Assembly: GCA_026421245.1 (NCBI GenBank)
Contig: JAPKDJ010000015.1
Span: 1 to 63,360, forward strand
DNA length: 63,360 nucleotides
Reading direction: 5' to 3'
Source: Akkermansiaceae bacterium
Lineage (GTDB): Bacteria > Verrucomicrobiota > Verrucomicrobiia > Verrucomicrobiales > Akkermansiaceae
In this document: piece by piece, positions 16,529 to 25,884 of the stretch
How the letters are laid out: every line of letters starts with the position of its first letter
Numbering within the stretch: position 1 is the first letter of the stretch
The notes under the pieces: model-generated
What the model was told of the DNA's origin: nothing
Database searches by the model: none
What the model saw: only the letters and a program-made list of their open reading frames with translations
Program-made: the position numbers and the translations under genes

Positions 16529-16885
16529 TTGATTGGACACCCCCAACTCATCCCGCTGGCAGCAATGATGGATCTGCCAATTCTCTTTCCCATGAAAATC
16601 GCAGGTTCGGGTTTGAGGGTGGCATCATCTGTCTTTCTAGGCATCGTCCTCAGGATCTTCACCCTCGGTGTGGGCAACCCATCGCCTTTAACATCAAACG
16701 AAAGTCATTCATACCATCTTACTTACCCTTGCCATCCACGTGACCATTCTCGCTTTATTGTAGGATTCCTCTTCTCTGACGTCTTTAGTCCGTCAGACAT
16801 GTCTGACGGACTGGGGCCTCAACAAGGAGGCTCGCTTTGGGAGGATCTCGTCGTGCTCTTTCTTTCCGCCTCTACCGCTTCTTGA
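16529..16885 (+). other. Doubtful ORF, possible decayed DUF493-like gene, containing a perfect palindrome
   Basis: The 383-bp gap between hisC and menG holds a 118-codon plus-strand ORF whose 3' end overlaps menG. Its middle resembles the small DUF493/YbeD family: FPMKIAG early, then a Ser-Tyr stretch (SNESHSYHLTYPCHPRDHSR) where that family has its central strand. The part in between fits poorly and another frame (RRFGFEGGIICL) looks better there, so a compensating pair of indels is likely. It could be chance. A 26-bp perfect palindrome sits near its end. Confidence 0.25.
16787..16812. repeat. Perfect 26-bp palindrome
   Basis: The half site agtccgtcagaca is followed by its exact reverse complement tgtctgacggact with no spacer. 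It lies 60 nt downstream of the menG stop. There is no T run on either side, so it is not a standard terminator. A protein-binding site, an extrusion hairpin or a mobile-repeat (REP/MITE) remnant are the options. Confidence 0.7.
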
Positions 16886-17555
16886 GCCCCGTGTAGATCG
16901 AAGCGATTCCTCCGCTGAGAGAATCGCATTTGCATTGCTCCAGACCAACTTTCCGGAACAGCGTAAGCATATCATCCCCATAAGGAAACTCCCCGATAGA
17001 ACCAGCGAGATATTTGTAAGCTTCGCCCTGGCCGGTCAAGAGACCGGCAATCTTGGGAAGAACCTTGTTTAGATAAAAACCATAAGGCTTCTTTAAAAGC
17101 CCCTTCGGTGTCGAAAAATCCAATACCAGAATATGCCCGCCTGATTTAATAACTCGGCCGATTTCCTGAAGCGCTCCCTCCCAGTTTTCCATATTGCGCA
17201 ATCCAAAAGCCACCGTCACAACATCGAACACGTCATCATCAAAGGGAAGATTCATCGCGTCAGCGACCTGAGTCTCTTGCACCCCGCTTTTTGTGGCATG
17301 TTCCAACATTTCCGGGCAAAAATCGGTTCCCAGCACCTTTGCATCAGGACATTTCCTCTGGATTTCCAACGCCAAATCACCTGTCCCCGTCGCCACATCT
17401 AGCACTCGTTCCGGCTTCCAGTTTTGGACGATCCGTCCTACCTTCTTTCTCCATAAAATATCCGTCCCCATGCTGAGAACATGATTAGTCAATACGTAAC
17501 GGTCTGCGATCTTGGCAAACGCACCTTTGACGAATTCAGGATCTTGTCCGCTCAT
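16872..17555 (-). CDS. ubiE: Demethylmenaquinone (ubiquinone) C-methyltransferase
   Basis: This SAM-dependent enzyme carries out the last step of menaquinone synthesis. The 227-residue protein has the family motif LDVATGTGDLALEI (SAM-binding motif I, about 50-63), the conserved VTVAFGLRNM stretch and LDFSTPKG. The N-terminal FAKIADRYVLTNHVLSMG segment is also characteristic. In an organism without visible ubiquinone genes it is best read as MenG. Its start overlaps the stop of the upstream GNAT gene as ATGA. Confidence 0.93.
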   Translation of the reverse strand: MSGQDPEFVKGAFAKIADRYVLTNHVLSMGTDILWRKKVGRIVQNWKPERVLDVATGTGDLALEIQRKCPDAKVLGTDFCPEMLEHATKSGVQETQVADAMNLPFDDDVFDVVTVAFGLRNMENWEGALQEIGRVIKSGGHILVLDFSTPKGLLKKPYGFYLNKVLPKIAGLLTGQGEAYKYLAGSIGEFPYGDDMLTLFRKVGLEQCKCDSLSGGIASIYTGLKKR

Positions 17556-18070
17556 GAATCAGTCGGAGGCTCGGGGAGAATATCGACGTAAACTCCGGGA
17601 TCACTACCCGGAATTTCCACCGCCCCAACCGTCTTGGCATAAAACTCTTTTGGACCCACTCCGCCAATGAAGGCATACGAATATCCCGACTCTCGCTGGG
17701 CTTCCAGCGCCTTAAAAAGAAGCGCTTTCCCCAGCCCCAGCCCTCTCGCCGCTCCCGCCACTCCGGTCGGGCCGAAATATCCCTTTCCCGTCGTCTCGTA
17801 ACACGCAAAGCCCAAAATCTCCTTTTCCTTCGTCGCGATAAAACAAGTGATCGGCTGACGTGAAAACGCCACCTGAACCTCACTCACCCACTTCAGCGAG
17901 AAATGTTCTCTGACAAAGTCCTCCACCAAATGTTTCTCGTAAGCTCCGGGCCGTCGCAGGATCACTTCCGACTCTGCCACCCGCGCATAAAGATCATGAC
18001 TTTTCGGCAAGTCATACAGCCGCACCAACATGTCAATCATCTCCCCACTAACGTCACCTCGAATCCGCAA
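17552..18070 (-). CDS. GNAT-family N-acetyltransferase
   Basis: A 172-residue protein whose centre reads as a GNAT fold: CFIATKEKEILGFACYE (strands 2-3), then the acetyl-CoA pyrophosphate loop in the form GVAGAARGLGLGKALLFKAL (Q/RxxGxG/A as RGLGLGKA), then GGVGPKEFYAKTVGAVEI at the end. The substrate is not predictable. It is upstream of and translationally coupled to ubiE/menG. Confidence 0.8.
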   Translation of the reverse strand: MRIRGDVSGEMIDMLVRLYDLPKSHDLYARVAESEVILRRPGAYEKHLVEDFVREHFSLKWVSEVQVAFSRQPITCFIATKEKEILGFACYETTGKGYFGPTGVAGAARGLGLGKALLFKALEAQRESGYSYAFIGGVGPKEFYAKTVGAVEIPGSDPGVYVDILPEPPTDS

Positions 18071-18124
18071 AAATCCAATCGCAATATCAGGAAGTTATTT
18101 GAGCGAACGAAGCCACTCTGATCA

Positions 18125-18340
18125 TCAATCCATACGGGCTGCCTCGCCATAAAATTGACCCACCTCTTCGCGAGGGGATCCTTGTCCTTCTCTCTCCAGA
18201 ATGCCGCCACTCCCATAAATCAGAGGGCACCTCATCCTCCCTCCAAAATTCAAATCCTGATCCGCATAGGCTCCCTCCCCGTCTCTTTTCACCCGATAAC
18301 TGCCAGTTTCGAGATCCCACGTGAAACCCACGTGTTTCAA
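18125..18340 (-). CDS. Possible 71-residue hypothetical protein
   Basis: The ATG overlaps the stop of the exporter gene as ATGA, the same coupling style seen elsewhere in this segment. The protein is Gly/Arg/Glu-rich (ETGSYRVKRDGEGAYADQDL) with no membrane helix and no recognised domain. A 77-codon frame on the same strand covers most of the same DNA, so composition alone does not decide. Weakly supported. Confidence 0.3.
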   Translation of the reverse strand: MKHVGFTWDLETGSYRVKRDGEGAYADQDLNFGGRMRCPLIYGSGGILEREGQGSPREEVGQFYGEAARMD

Positions 18341-20127
18341 GTCAACAACTGTGTTTGCGCCAGTAGACGATAGGTCCCCTCTTTCTCCATCAATTCAACA
18401 TGACTTCCATCTTCAACAATCTTCCCGTCCTTCAGAACAAGAATCTTGTCAGCGCTCTTCACCGTCGCCAAGCGATGTGCGATGATCAGGCTTGTCCGTC
18501 CCTTCATCAACTTATCCAGTGCCTCTTGCACCAGTCGCTCACTCTCAGAATCCAATGCGCTTGTCGCCTCATCCAGAAGTAAAATTTTCGGATCTGCCAA
18601 AACGGCGCGGGCAATCGCGACTCGTTGGCGCTGCCCCCCACTCAGTTTTACCCCGCGAGGCCCCACAAGGGCGTCATATCCTTCCGGGAACGCGTCGATG
18701 AACTCATGCGCATTTGCTTTCTTTGCGGCCTCAATGATCTCTTCCTCATTCGCTCCTGGTCGTCCGTATTCGATATTCTCCCGAATCGTCCCGCCAAACA
18801 ATAGGACCTCTTGCGGCACCACTGCCATTGCCGATCGGCGCGTCGCCACGGGGATTTCCCCGGCAGGTTTCCCGTCAAAAAACATCGTGCCCTGATCTCC
18901 CTCATAGAAACCTAACAACAACGAAAACACTGTCGACTTCCCGGCACCACTTGGCCCAACCACCGCTACGCGTTCACCGGCCTTCACCTCAAAACTCACT
19001 CCGTTGAGGACTTTTGTTTCCTTTCGAGACGGGTATGCAAAGACTAGGTCACTGGCGGACATCGATCCCGTGATCGTCTCACCCGAACCCTCCCGATCGT
19101 CCTCGATTTCATGGTTAAGAATCTCACGAATCCGTTCAGTGGCTCCTTGTGTTTTCTGCAACTGACTCATGATGTCAGGCAAGGAGCCCAAAGATGCTCC
19201 CACAAAAATGCTAAAGAGAATGAAGTGAGTGAATTCTTCACTCGTGATCTGTCCCTTTGACATCATTCCCGCTCCAAACCAAACCACTACCGAAATGGTC
19301 CCGAAGAGGATAAAGATAATGAAGCTCACAAACATCGCCCTCGCTTTCGATCCCTTGATCACCGTTCCCAGAAACTCATCAAGCGTACTGCGATATCGAT
19401 CCTCCTCGAATTCCTCGTTTGAGTAAGCCTTCACGTCAGCAATTCCCTGCACGGCTTCTTCCGCCACAATGTTACTTTGCGCAAGATGGTCCTGTGCCTC
19501 CTTGGACCACTTCCGGATTTTCCGACCAACAATAGCCACCACCAGAACGACCACTGGAATCATCGCCAGCATGAACAGTGAGAGTTTCACCGAGGCAACA
19601 AAAATAAAAATCAGCCCCCCGATAAAGGTCACCGACTGTCGGACCATTTGGGGAACCGTTGTGATGAGTGTTTCTTGAAGGATGGCCAGATCCGCCGAAA
19701 ACCGTGATCCAACTTCGCCGGTCCGTCGCTCCATAAACCATGGCATTGGCAAACGTACCAGGCGTGCGAAAACATCCTGCCGAAGATCGCAAAGCGCACT
19801 TTCCCCCGCTTTGATAAATCCTCGCACCCGCCAATAGGCAACAAAGGCTTGAATGCACAATATAATGAGGAGAGTCGAAATGACCCGATTGATCTGCTCG
19901 CTTACCTTTCCAGCTTCGACCCCGTTTTGCATCGCCTCCTGGGGTGAGCCAATCAAGCTTCCCAAATAATAGGGAAACGCTAGGGAAAGAGCTCCGGTCA
20001 GGAAGAGTGCAATGACCGATGGAATAAAAATCCTCCGATACTTACCGAGATAGCTGTATAGGCCGAAGGTTTTTTTCCAGTCGATCCGGCGGGATTTCTT
20101 TTCCGTTTTGGGCACGCCCGCAGTCAA
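18337..20127 (-). CDS. MsbA-type ABC exporter (fused TMD-NBD)
   Basis: A 596-residue half-transporter, homodimeric in the inner membrane. Six transmembrane helices occupy about 35-330. The ATPase domain follows with Walker A GPSGAGKST (about 394-402), Q-loop VVPQE, signature [16 protein letters not shown], Walker B ILLLDEATSALD and H-loop IIAHRL. Lipid A flippases, lipid exporters and multidrug exporters share this architecture. Substrate cannot be told apart here. Length and domain order are normal. Confidence 0.9.
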   Translation of the reverse strand: MTAGVPKTEKKSRRIDWKKTFGLYSYLGKYRRIFIPSVIALFLTGALSLAFPYYLGSLIGSPQEAMQNGVEAGKVSEQINRVISTLLIILCIQAFVAYWRVRGFIKAGESALCDLRQDVFARLVRLPMPWFMERRTGEVGSRFSADLAILQETLITTVPQMVRQSVTFIGGLIFIFVASVKLSLFMLAMIPVVVLVVAIVGRKIRKWSKEAQDHLAQSNIVAEEAVQGIADVKAYSNEEFEEDRYRSTLDEFLGTVIKGSKARAMFVSFIIFILFGTISVVVWFGAGMMSKGQITSEEFTHFILFSIFVGASLGSLPDIMSQLQKTQGATERIREILNHEIEDDREGSGETITGSMSASDLVFAYPSRKETKVLNGVSFEVKAGERVAVVGPSGAGKSTVFSLLLGFYEGDQGTMFFDGKPAGEIPVATRRSAMAVVPQEVLLFGGTIRENIEYGRPGANEEEIIEAAKKANAHEFIDAFPEGYDALVGPRGVKLSGGQRQRVAIARAVLADPKILLLDEATSALDSESERLVQEALDKLMKGRTSLIIAHRLATVKSADKILVLKDGKIVEDGSHVELMEKEGTYRLLAQTQLLT

Positions 20128-20358
20128 ACCTCCCTCGGCCCCGCCGTCAAATCATGACCGCCGCCGACACAGAAAAAAATCACAACCCTCGATCCCGGAA
20201 AATCCGCCGAGATCACAACCCCGTGCGAATCAGCCAGAAAAGAACAAAACGCAAAGGCCTCTCCTTTTATAAAAGTTAAAATCACCTGATTATAAGGAAT
20301 CCATAAGATCATTGATTTCCGGGTAGGATCCTGATGATTTTCTTTCATACTCCCCTCT

Positions 20359-21120
20359 ATGTCGAAGGGACACTGTTGCATCATAATCTTTTTGGTTCTG
20401 ACGGGAGCGTGGTTTACTCTCAGAATCATCAGCAATTCGAGCAACCCCCAAGGCCTCAAAATCAGCGATGACGACTACGCTGAGGGCTCGAAACGTTTTT
20501 TGGCAGTCTCTCAAAAAGTCACTCCGGCACTAAAGGCCTCATTCAAAGAAAAAAAATTAGACTGGAGGGCCGCGATTTTCGTCCGGGTATTCAAGGAAGA
20601 GAAGGAACTTGAGATTTGGGTCAAAAATGGGAGGGAATTCTCCCTCTTCCAAACTTATGACATCGCCAGAGCGTCCGGGAATCCTGGCCCCAAAGAGCGG
20701 GAAGGTGATCGGCAGGTGCCCGAGGGGTTCTATTTTGTTAAGCCTGACCAGATGAATCCGCAAAGCGATTTTCACCTTTCCTTCAACATTGGCTATCCAA
20801 ATAAATTTGATGCGAGTCACAACCGAACTGGCAGTTTTATTATGATCCACGGTTCCGATCTCTCCAGCGGCTGTCTCGCCATGACTGATTCCAGGATCGA
20901 GGAGATTTACACCCTCGCCGACGCAGCTTTCAAAGGCGGACAAAAGTTTTTCCACGTCCACATTTTTCCGTTTCGCATGACTGACAACAAAATGGAGGCC
21001 AATACCGGCCATAAATGGCATTCTTTCTGGAGAAACCTTCGCAAGGGCTTCCAATGGTTCGAAGAAAAAGAGGTGCCCCCCAATGTCACTGTCAAAGATT
21101 CTATCTATCAGTTTGAGTGA
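20359..21120 (+). CDS. YafK-type L,D-transpeptidase-like protein
   Basis: A 253-residue protein with an N-terminal hydrophobic anchor (CCIIIFLVLTGAWFTL) and a YkuD catalytic domain (about 60-200). The motif FIMIHGSDLSSGCLAMTD has the conserved His and the catalytic Cys at about residue 171. GDRQVPEGFYFVKPDQMNPQ is the typical YafK-subfamily region. In E. coli YafK/DpaA cleaves the bond between Braun lipoprotein and peptidoglycan, while other family members make cross-links. It acts in the periplasm. The start lacks a Shine-Dalgarno sequence. Confidence 0.88.
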   Translation: MSKGHCCIIIFLVLTGAWFTLRIISNSSNPQGLKISDDDYAEGSKRFLAVSQKVTPALKASFKEKKLDWRAAIFVRVFKEEKELEIWVKNGREFSLFQTYDIARASGNPGPKEREGDRQVPEGFYFVKPDQMNPQSDFHLSFNIGYPNKFDASHNRTGSFIMIHGSDLSSGCLAMTDSRIEEIYTLADAAFKGGQKFFHVHIFPFRMTDNKMEANTGHKWHSFWRNLRKGFQWFEEKEVPPNVTVKDSIYQFE

Positions 21121-21184
21121 TCTTTTTGAGGCTCGTAATTATGCAAGCGGGCGATAGCTTCGCGCTGTTCACCCACCTTAGAAC

Positions 21185-23533
21185 ATGAAGATTACTCTCG
21201 TATTTCTCGGACTCGTTACCGCGTGCCTCGCCCACCCCATCGAATTCCACAAGGATCCCTTCCGTCAATTGGAGGAGGTTTGGCCCACTCCTTCCGAGAC
21301 CCGCATTGCCTCGGGAGCACCCGGACCCGAATACTGGCAACAACAAGCTGATTACGATCTCCAAATCACTCTTGCAGAGAAGAAGAACCTCCTCACCGGG
21401 ACCGGACGCATTGTGTATCACAATCGCTCTCCACATACCCTGAGATACATCTGGATGCAGCTCGACCGGAATAAATACACTCCAGGATCCATGGGCCATC
21501 AAACTAGCGAAGCTCCTTCACTTGGCAAGATGCCCTACGATTCCTTCGAGTCTCTGCTCCTTAAGGAAACTTTCGACGGAGGTTTCAAGATTGACACCCT
21601 GACCGATGACCGTGGGGGCGAGCTCAAGAAGCGCGTCGTCGACACCATGATGAGGGTTGATCTCCCCCAACCTCTCAAACCTGGGCAAAAATTCACCTAT
21701 CGGATTGGTTGGCACTATACCATCACCGACTCACGCACCTCGTGGGGACGGAGCAATATGGAAAAGTTCGAAAAGGGAGGAAAGATCTTCGAAATCGCGC
21801 AGTGGTATCCTCGTGTCTGCGCCTACACCGATGTCCGTGGATGGCAAAACAAGGCCTTTCTTGGCCGCGGAGAATTCGCGCTCGAATTCGGAGATTACAA
21901 AGTCGCCATCACCGCTCCTGACAACCATGTCGTGACTGCTACCGGGGAACTCAAAAATCCCAAAGATGTCCTCAAACCGGAATGGCAGGAACGTTTGAAA
22001 AAAGCCGAAACAGTGAAGACCCCGATGTTTATCGTGACTCCCAAGGAGGCGGCGGTTAACGAAAAGACCCGTCCCAAGAAGACTAAAACGTGGGTCTTTG
22101 AAGCCAAAAATGTCCGCGACTTTGCTTGGGCCTCATCCAAAAAGTTCATTTGGGACGCCGTTCGACACAAGCTCGTCACGAACCAAAATCCCGTTTGGGC
22201 AATGTCGTTTTATCCAAATGAAGCCGAGCCACTTTGGAGCAAATACTCGACTCACTCCATCATTCATACTTTGAATGTCTATTCGAAGTTCACCTTCGAT
22301 TACCCTTATCCGGTCGCCATTTCGGTCAACGGTCCCGTCTTCGGAATGGAATATCCCATGATTTGCTTCAATGGTCCTCGCCCCGAAAAAGACGGCACCT
22401 ATTCCGAACGCACCAAAAACGCCCTCATCTCCGTCGTCATTCATGAAGTGGGACACAATTGGTTTCCCATGATCGTGAATTCCGACGAAAGGCAGTGGAG
22501 CTGGATGGACGAAGGTCTGAATTCCTTCCTTCAAATGCTCGCCGAACAGGAGTGGCGCGCGAATTACCCTTCACGAGGAACTCCCCGGGGGATCATTGGC
22601 TACATGACGAGTAGCGCCCAGCGCCCGATCATGACCAATTCAGAGTCCATTCTTCAGTTCGGTGCCAACGCCTACAGCAAACCTGCTGCCGGGTTGTCCA
22701 TCCTCCGGGAAACCATTCTGGGACGCAGAATATTCGACGATGCTTTCAAGGGATTTAGTCAGCGCTGGATGTTCAAAAGCCCCGAACCTGCCGACTTTTT
22801 CCGCAGCATGGAAGACGCCGCCGGGGTCGACCTTGATTGGTTCTGGCACTCGTGGTTTTACACCACCAAGCATGTCGACATTGGTATCACCAACTTCACT
22901 CGTCACATTCTCGATCTTCAGGATCCGGACAATGAAAACAAAAAGGCCAAAGAAGAAAAGGAGGAGAAAGCCCAAAAGAATGTCGTTGCCAAAGGGAACA
23001 AACGCATCCCGAAATACGTTGATCAAAACAAAGGATTAAAGGATTTTTACGATAAGAAAAAGGACCCTGAAGTCACTGATGCCGATCGCGAAAAATACAA
23101 AAAGATGATTGCTGGCCTCAAGTCAAACGAGCGGCGTCTCCTCAAGACAAAGAAACATCTGACCATTGCCAGTTTCGAAAACAAGGGGGGGGTCATCATG
23201 CCGATCTTGGTCGAACTTCACTTCGAGAACGGTAAAAAAGAATTCCACACCATTCCCGCCGAAATCTGGAAGAAGAACCACCAATCCGTGACCAAACTTT
23301 TCGTGACGGGGCAGCCCGTCGTGAAAGTTGTCATCGACCCATCAGAGCAGACTGCTGATGCAAATAACGCGAACAACGTTTGGCCTCCTCAGATCGACGA
23401 GAAGTCCTTCACTCTGACAAAGCCCAACAAATCATCCGACAACGAAATGAAGCGAGACCGGGCTAAAAAAGCTGCCGAAGCTAAGAAAAAAGCTGAGGCC
23501 AAAAAGAAAGCCGCTGAGAAAAAGGAAAAGTAG
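21185..23533 (+). CDS. Secreted M1-family-like metallopeptidase with Lys-rich tail
   Basis: A 782-residue protein with signal peptide MKITLVFLGLVTACLAHP. The aminopeptidase-like region contains FGMEYPMICF (the GAMEN equivalent, about 387) and HEVGHNWF (about 420-427) with the third zinc ligand in WMDEGLNSF 18 residues later. All catalytic zinc ligands are present. After the catalytic region come a Lys/Glu-rich insert (about 585-660), a beta domain, and a C-tail made almost only of Lys, Ala and Glu (KKAAEAKKKAEAKKKAAEKK). Likely it cleaves peptides in the periplasm or outside. The tail may bind nucleic acids or the cell surface (inference). Confidence 0.87.
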   Translation: MKITLVFLGLVTACLAHPIEFHKDPFRQLEEVWPTPSETRIASGAPGPEYWQQQADYDLQITLAEKKNLLTGTGRIVYHNRSPHTLRYIWMQLDRNKYTPGSMGHQTSEAPSLGKMPYDSFESLLLKETFDGGFKIDTLTDDRGGELKKRVVDTMMRVDLPQPLKPGQKFTYRIGWHYTITDSRTSWGRSNMEKFEKGGKIFEIAQWYPRVCAYTDVRGWQNKAFLGRGEFALEFGDYKVAITAPDNHVVTATGELKNPKDVLKPEWQERLKKAETVKTPMFIVTPKEAAVNEKTRPKKTKTWVFEAKNVRDFAWASSKKFIWDAVRHKLVTNQNPVWAMSFYPNEAEPLWSKYSTHSIIHTLNVYSKFTFDYPYPVAISVNGPVFGMEYPMICFNGPRPEKDGTYSERTKNALISVVIHEVGHNWFPMIVNSDERQWSWMDEGLNSFLQMLAEQEWRANYPSRGTPRGIIGYMTSSAQRPIMTNSESILQFGANAYSKPAAGLSILRETILGRRIFDDAFKGFSQRWMFKSPEPADFFRSMEDAAGVDLDWFWHSWFYTTKHVDIGITNFTRHILDLQDPDNENKKAKEEKEEKAQKNVVAKGNKRIPKYVDQNKGLKDFYDKKKDPEVTDADREKYKKMIAGLKSNERRLLKTKKHLTIASFENKGGVIMPILVELHFENGKKEFHTIPAEIWKKNHQSVTKLFVTGQPVVKVVIDPSEQTADANNANNVWPPQIDEKSFTLTKPNKSSDNEMKRDRAKKAAEAKKKAEAKKKAAEKKEK

Positions 23534-23537
23534 TCTC

Positions 23538-25232
23538 TTACTCTGTCCGGAGCCGGATCGCTTCACAGACCGCGGGAAACAATTGTTTCTTCCGCGAAAC
23601 GACTCCCGGGGCGGCAAACTCGTTCGTCCCGGTCCGATCAAATGGGAGTTTACTCAACAATGATTCATCTCCCACCGCGAGCAAAACGCTGTCATGCCTG
23701 CGAATATCAGTCACGAGGATCGAGCAAAGTGAATACGTGTTCTCATGACGCAGACGCTCCAATTCCTCCAGAAGCTCATCCTGTCGCTTGCTTAGTCCTT
23801 TAAAGCTGGTTTCTTCAACTTGGGACAAGCTCAGCAAAACCCCCTCTTCGTTGAACTCCTTCCGGTCAGTTCCTACAATTGCCTCCGCATTGGCATGGAG
23901 CAATAGCGAGCCAGAAGAAAAGAAGCCTTCGGCAAATTGATCTGCATCCACTCCAGCCAAGCCGGACAGCCAACTCAACATCTGGCGATCTACGTCCGTC
24001 GTCGTTGGAGAGGTGAGATTCAAGGTGTCCGAGACCAAACCCGCACAAAGGCACAAAGCAACAGCAGCCTCCGGCTCGAGCCCCTTCTCCCGGAACCGTC
24101 TGGCGACGATGGTCGATGAACTCCCCACCGGCTCGTTGATGAAACGAACCGGGTCTCTTGTCACAAGATCTCCCGAAAGTCGGTGGTGATCCAGTATCTC
24201 CACCACATGAGCCTCCTCCACCCCCTTCACGGCTTGCGAAAACTCGTTGTGATCTACTAACGACAACCGTGTCCGTGGCGGATCCACCAGATCGGACTTT
24301 GAAAAGACCCCCATCAGTCGACGCGTTCCGGCTTCCACTACCGGAAACAAATCTTGCGATGAAGCCGCCACTTTTCGGCTAAACCGGCTTACGACCTGAT
24401 TTGATGCCAGAGCCATAAAATCATCGTTGATGATGTTTCGCACCTTCCTCGCGCAAAGAGCCAGCTTTACCGTTGTCGCTGTGTCGTGGGGACTGCACAA
24501 CACAAAAATCCCCTTCTCCTTTGCCAGCGCTGCAATCTCTGGCGCTGGCTTGTAACCGCCAGTCACCAACAAAGCACGAGCACCAAACTCGATCGCCTGT
24601 TGGTGAACGAAAGGACGATCGCCACAAATCACCAGATACTGCCCGACATTGCCCTCTTCCTGCGATGCTTTCAGCCTCAATCCCACCGTATTCTGACTCG
24701 AGGCTCCCACCATCATGATGAGATCTTCCTCCTCACTTGGAGGATATGCTCCGAAGTCGTCGCTGGCCCCCAGAGTTGATCCTATATTCTCCAGACTGGC
24801 ATGGAGCAGTTTCACATTCCGGCCATCGGTGGCCGGAGGAAGCAGCAATTTCAAAAGATCCAGAAAATGCAGCAGCCCCTTTACTTCACCACCATTGTTT
24901 AAAACCGGAACCGCCCGGACCCCGTGGTCCACCATGAGTCGGTAAGCCATGAGAAAGGTATCATCCTGTCGAACCGCGACCACACTCTTGCGGCAGATTG
25001 ATCCGGCCGTCGGCCTCACGTCGTCGACCAAGTGGGGAGCAGGAAGCTCCGCCTGCTCCAGAACAAGCTTCACCCTGGGAGGCACGACCCCGCATCGAGC
25101 GGCAACGACATCGTCTTCACCCATCGCCCGCAGATAGGCCGCATGCCCGATCGCGGCACAGATCGCATCAGCATCAGGATTTTTGTGCCCCAGAACATAC
25201 CAGGGAGGGGTCATGATTCGATCAATAGCCAC
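23538..25232 (-). CDS. ppaC: Family II (DHH) inorganic pyrophosphatase with CBS and DRTGG domains
   Basis: A 564-residue cytosolic Mn-dependent pyrophosphatase. The N-terminal catalytic half starts YVLGHKNPDADAICAAIG (metal-binding His, Asp, Asp). It is split by a regulatory insert: CBS (about 75-130), DRTGG (about 185-295) and CBS (about 300-345). Then the catalytic part resumes with LVDHNE, EILDHHR and the DHHA2 domain ending in the substrate motif RRKKQ variant SRKKQLFP. CBS-PPases are known to be tuned by AMP, ADP and diadenosine polyphosphates. It is convergent with the peptidase gene (4-nt gap) and follows a membrane-protein gene with an 11-nt overlap. Confidence 0.92.
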   Translation of the reverse strand: MAIDRIMTPPWYVLGHKNPDADAICAAIGHAAYLRAMGEDDVVAARCGVVPPRVKLVLEQAELPAPHLVDDVRPTAGSICRKSVVAVRQDDTFLMAYRLMVDHGVRAVPVLNNGGEVKGLLHFLDLLKLLLPPATDGRNVKLLHASLENIGSTLGASDDFGAYPPSEEEDLIMMVGASSQNTVGLRLKASQEEGNVGQYLVICGDRPFVHQQAIEFGARALLVTGGYKPAPEIAALAKEKGIFVLCSPHDTATTVKLALCARKVRNIINDDFMALASNQVVSRFSRKVAASSQDLFPVVEAGTRRLMGVFSKSDLVDPPRTRLSLVDHNEFSQAVKGVEEAHVVEILDHHRLSGDLVTRDPVRFINEPVGSSSTIVARRFREKGLEPEAAVALCLCAGLVSDTLNLTSPTTTDVDRQMLSWLSGLAGVDADQFAEGFFSSGSLLLHANAEAIVGTDRKEFNEEGVLLSLSQVEETSFKGLSKRQDELLEELERLRHENTYSLCSILVTDIRRHDSVLLAVGDESLLSKLPFDRTGTNEFAAPGVVSRKKQLFPAVCEAIRLRTE

Positions 25233-25830
25233 GCCAAACAGTCAGTCCAAGAGTCACGAAAACCAAGCCCAGGACTACCCCACCAAGTAAAAGCCCTCGC
25301 CACCTCTCTGTCGTTTTGGTGGCCCAATCCACCCCATCCCGGCAAAGGTAGGGCATGCCCACAAAGTAGAGCCCTTTAATAATTATAAGGTAGCAAAAGG
25401 TCGGCATGATCCACTGCAAAGGAGCGGATTCGAAATCAGAGGCATAGAGCAACGGGGCCGCAGCCATGAGCAGGCACAACCCAAGGCCTCGTACGAAAAG
25501 GAACTCCCTAACATATATGATCATTCCGAGGCAGAACAAGGGGACCCCAAGCATGAGGTAGGTTTTTGCCTTATTAAACTCTCCCAAATCCATGGTGAGA
25601 CTTGAAAAAATCCCTTTTCCCGATGGCGCAACCAATAGCCAGAACCAAATCATCCCGAAACCCATCAGGTAAGTTCCAACCTGGGAATTTCGCGGAAGCT
25701 TCTTCACAATCTCTTTTGATGTCTCCGGCTTCGCGAGCATTACACCATAAAGAACGAGCAGGATAATCCCGAGAACGAGTCCGGCAGTGCCGAGTGAAAT
25801 TTCCTGATACGGATGAGGTCCCGATTTCAT
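25222..25830 (-). CDS. Polytopic membrane protein of unknown function
   Basis: A 202-residue protein with about six hydrophobic helices, for example LGTAGLVLGIILLVLYGVML, TYLMGFGMIWFWLLVA, YLMLGVPLFCLGMIIYV and LLLGGVVLGLVFVTLGLTVW. No catalytic motif is visible. Its 3' end overlaps ppaC, so the two are likely one operon. Confidence 0.75.
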   Translation of the reverse strand: MKSGPHPYQEISLGTAGLVLGIILLVLYGVMLAKPETSKEIVKKLPRNSQVGTYLMGFGMIWFWLLVAPSGKGIFSSLTMDLGEFNKAKTYLMLGVPLFCLGMIIYVREFLFVRGLGLCLLMAAAPLLYASDFESAPLQWIMPTFCYLIIIKGLYFVGMPYLCRDGVDWATKTTERWRGLLLGGVVLGLVFVTLGLTVWRGY

Positions 25831-25884
25831 GCGCCGCCAAGCTAAGTTCCCCCACCCTGCGGTAAAGGCTTAAATCAAGCCATC

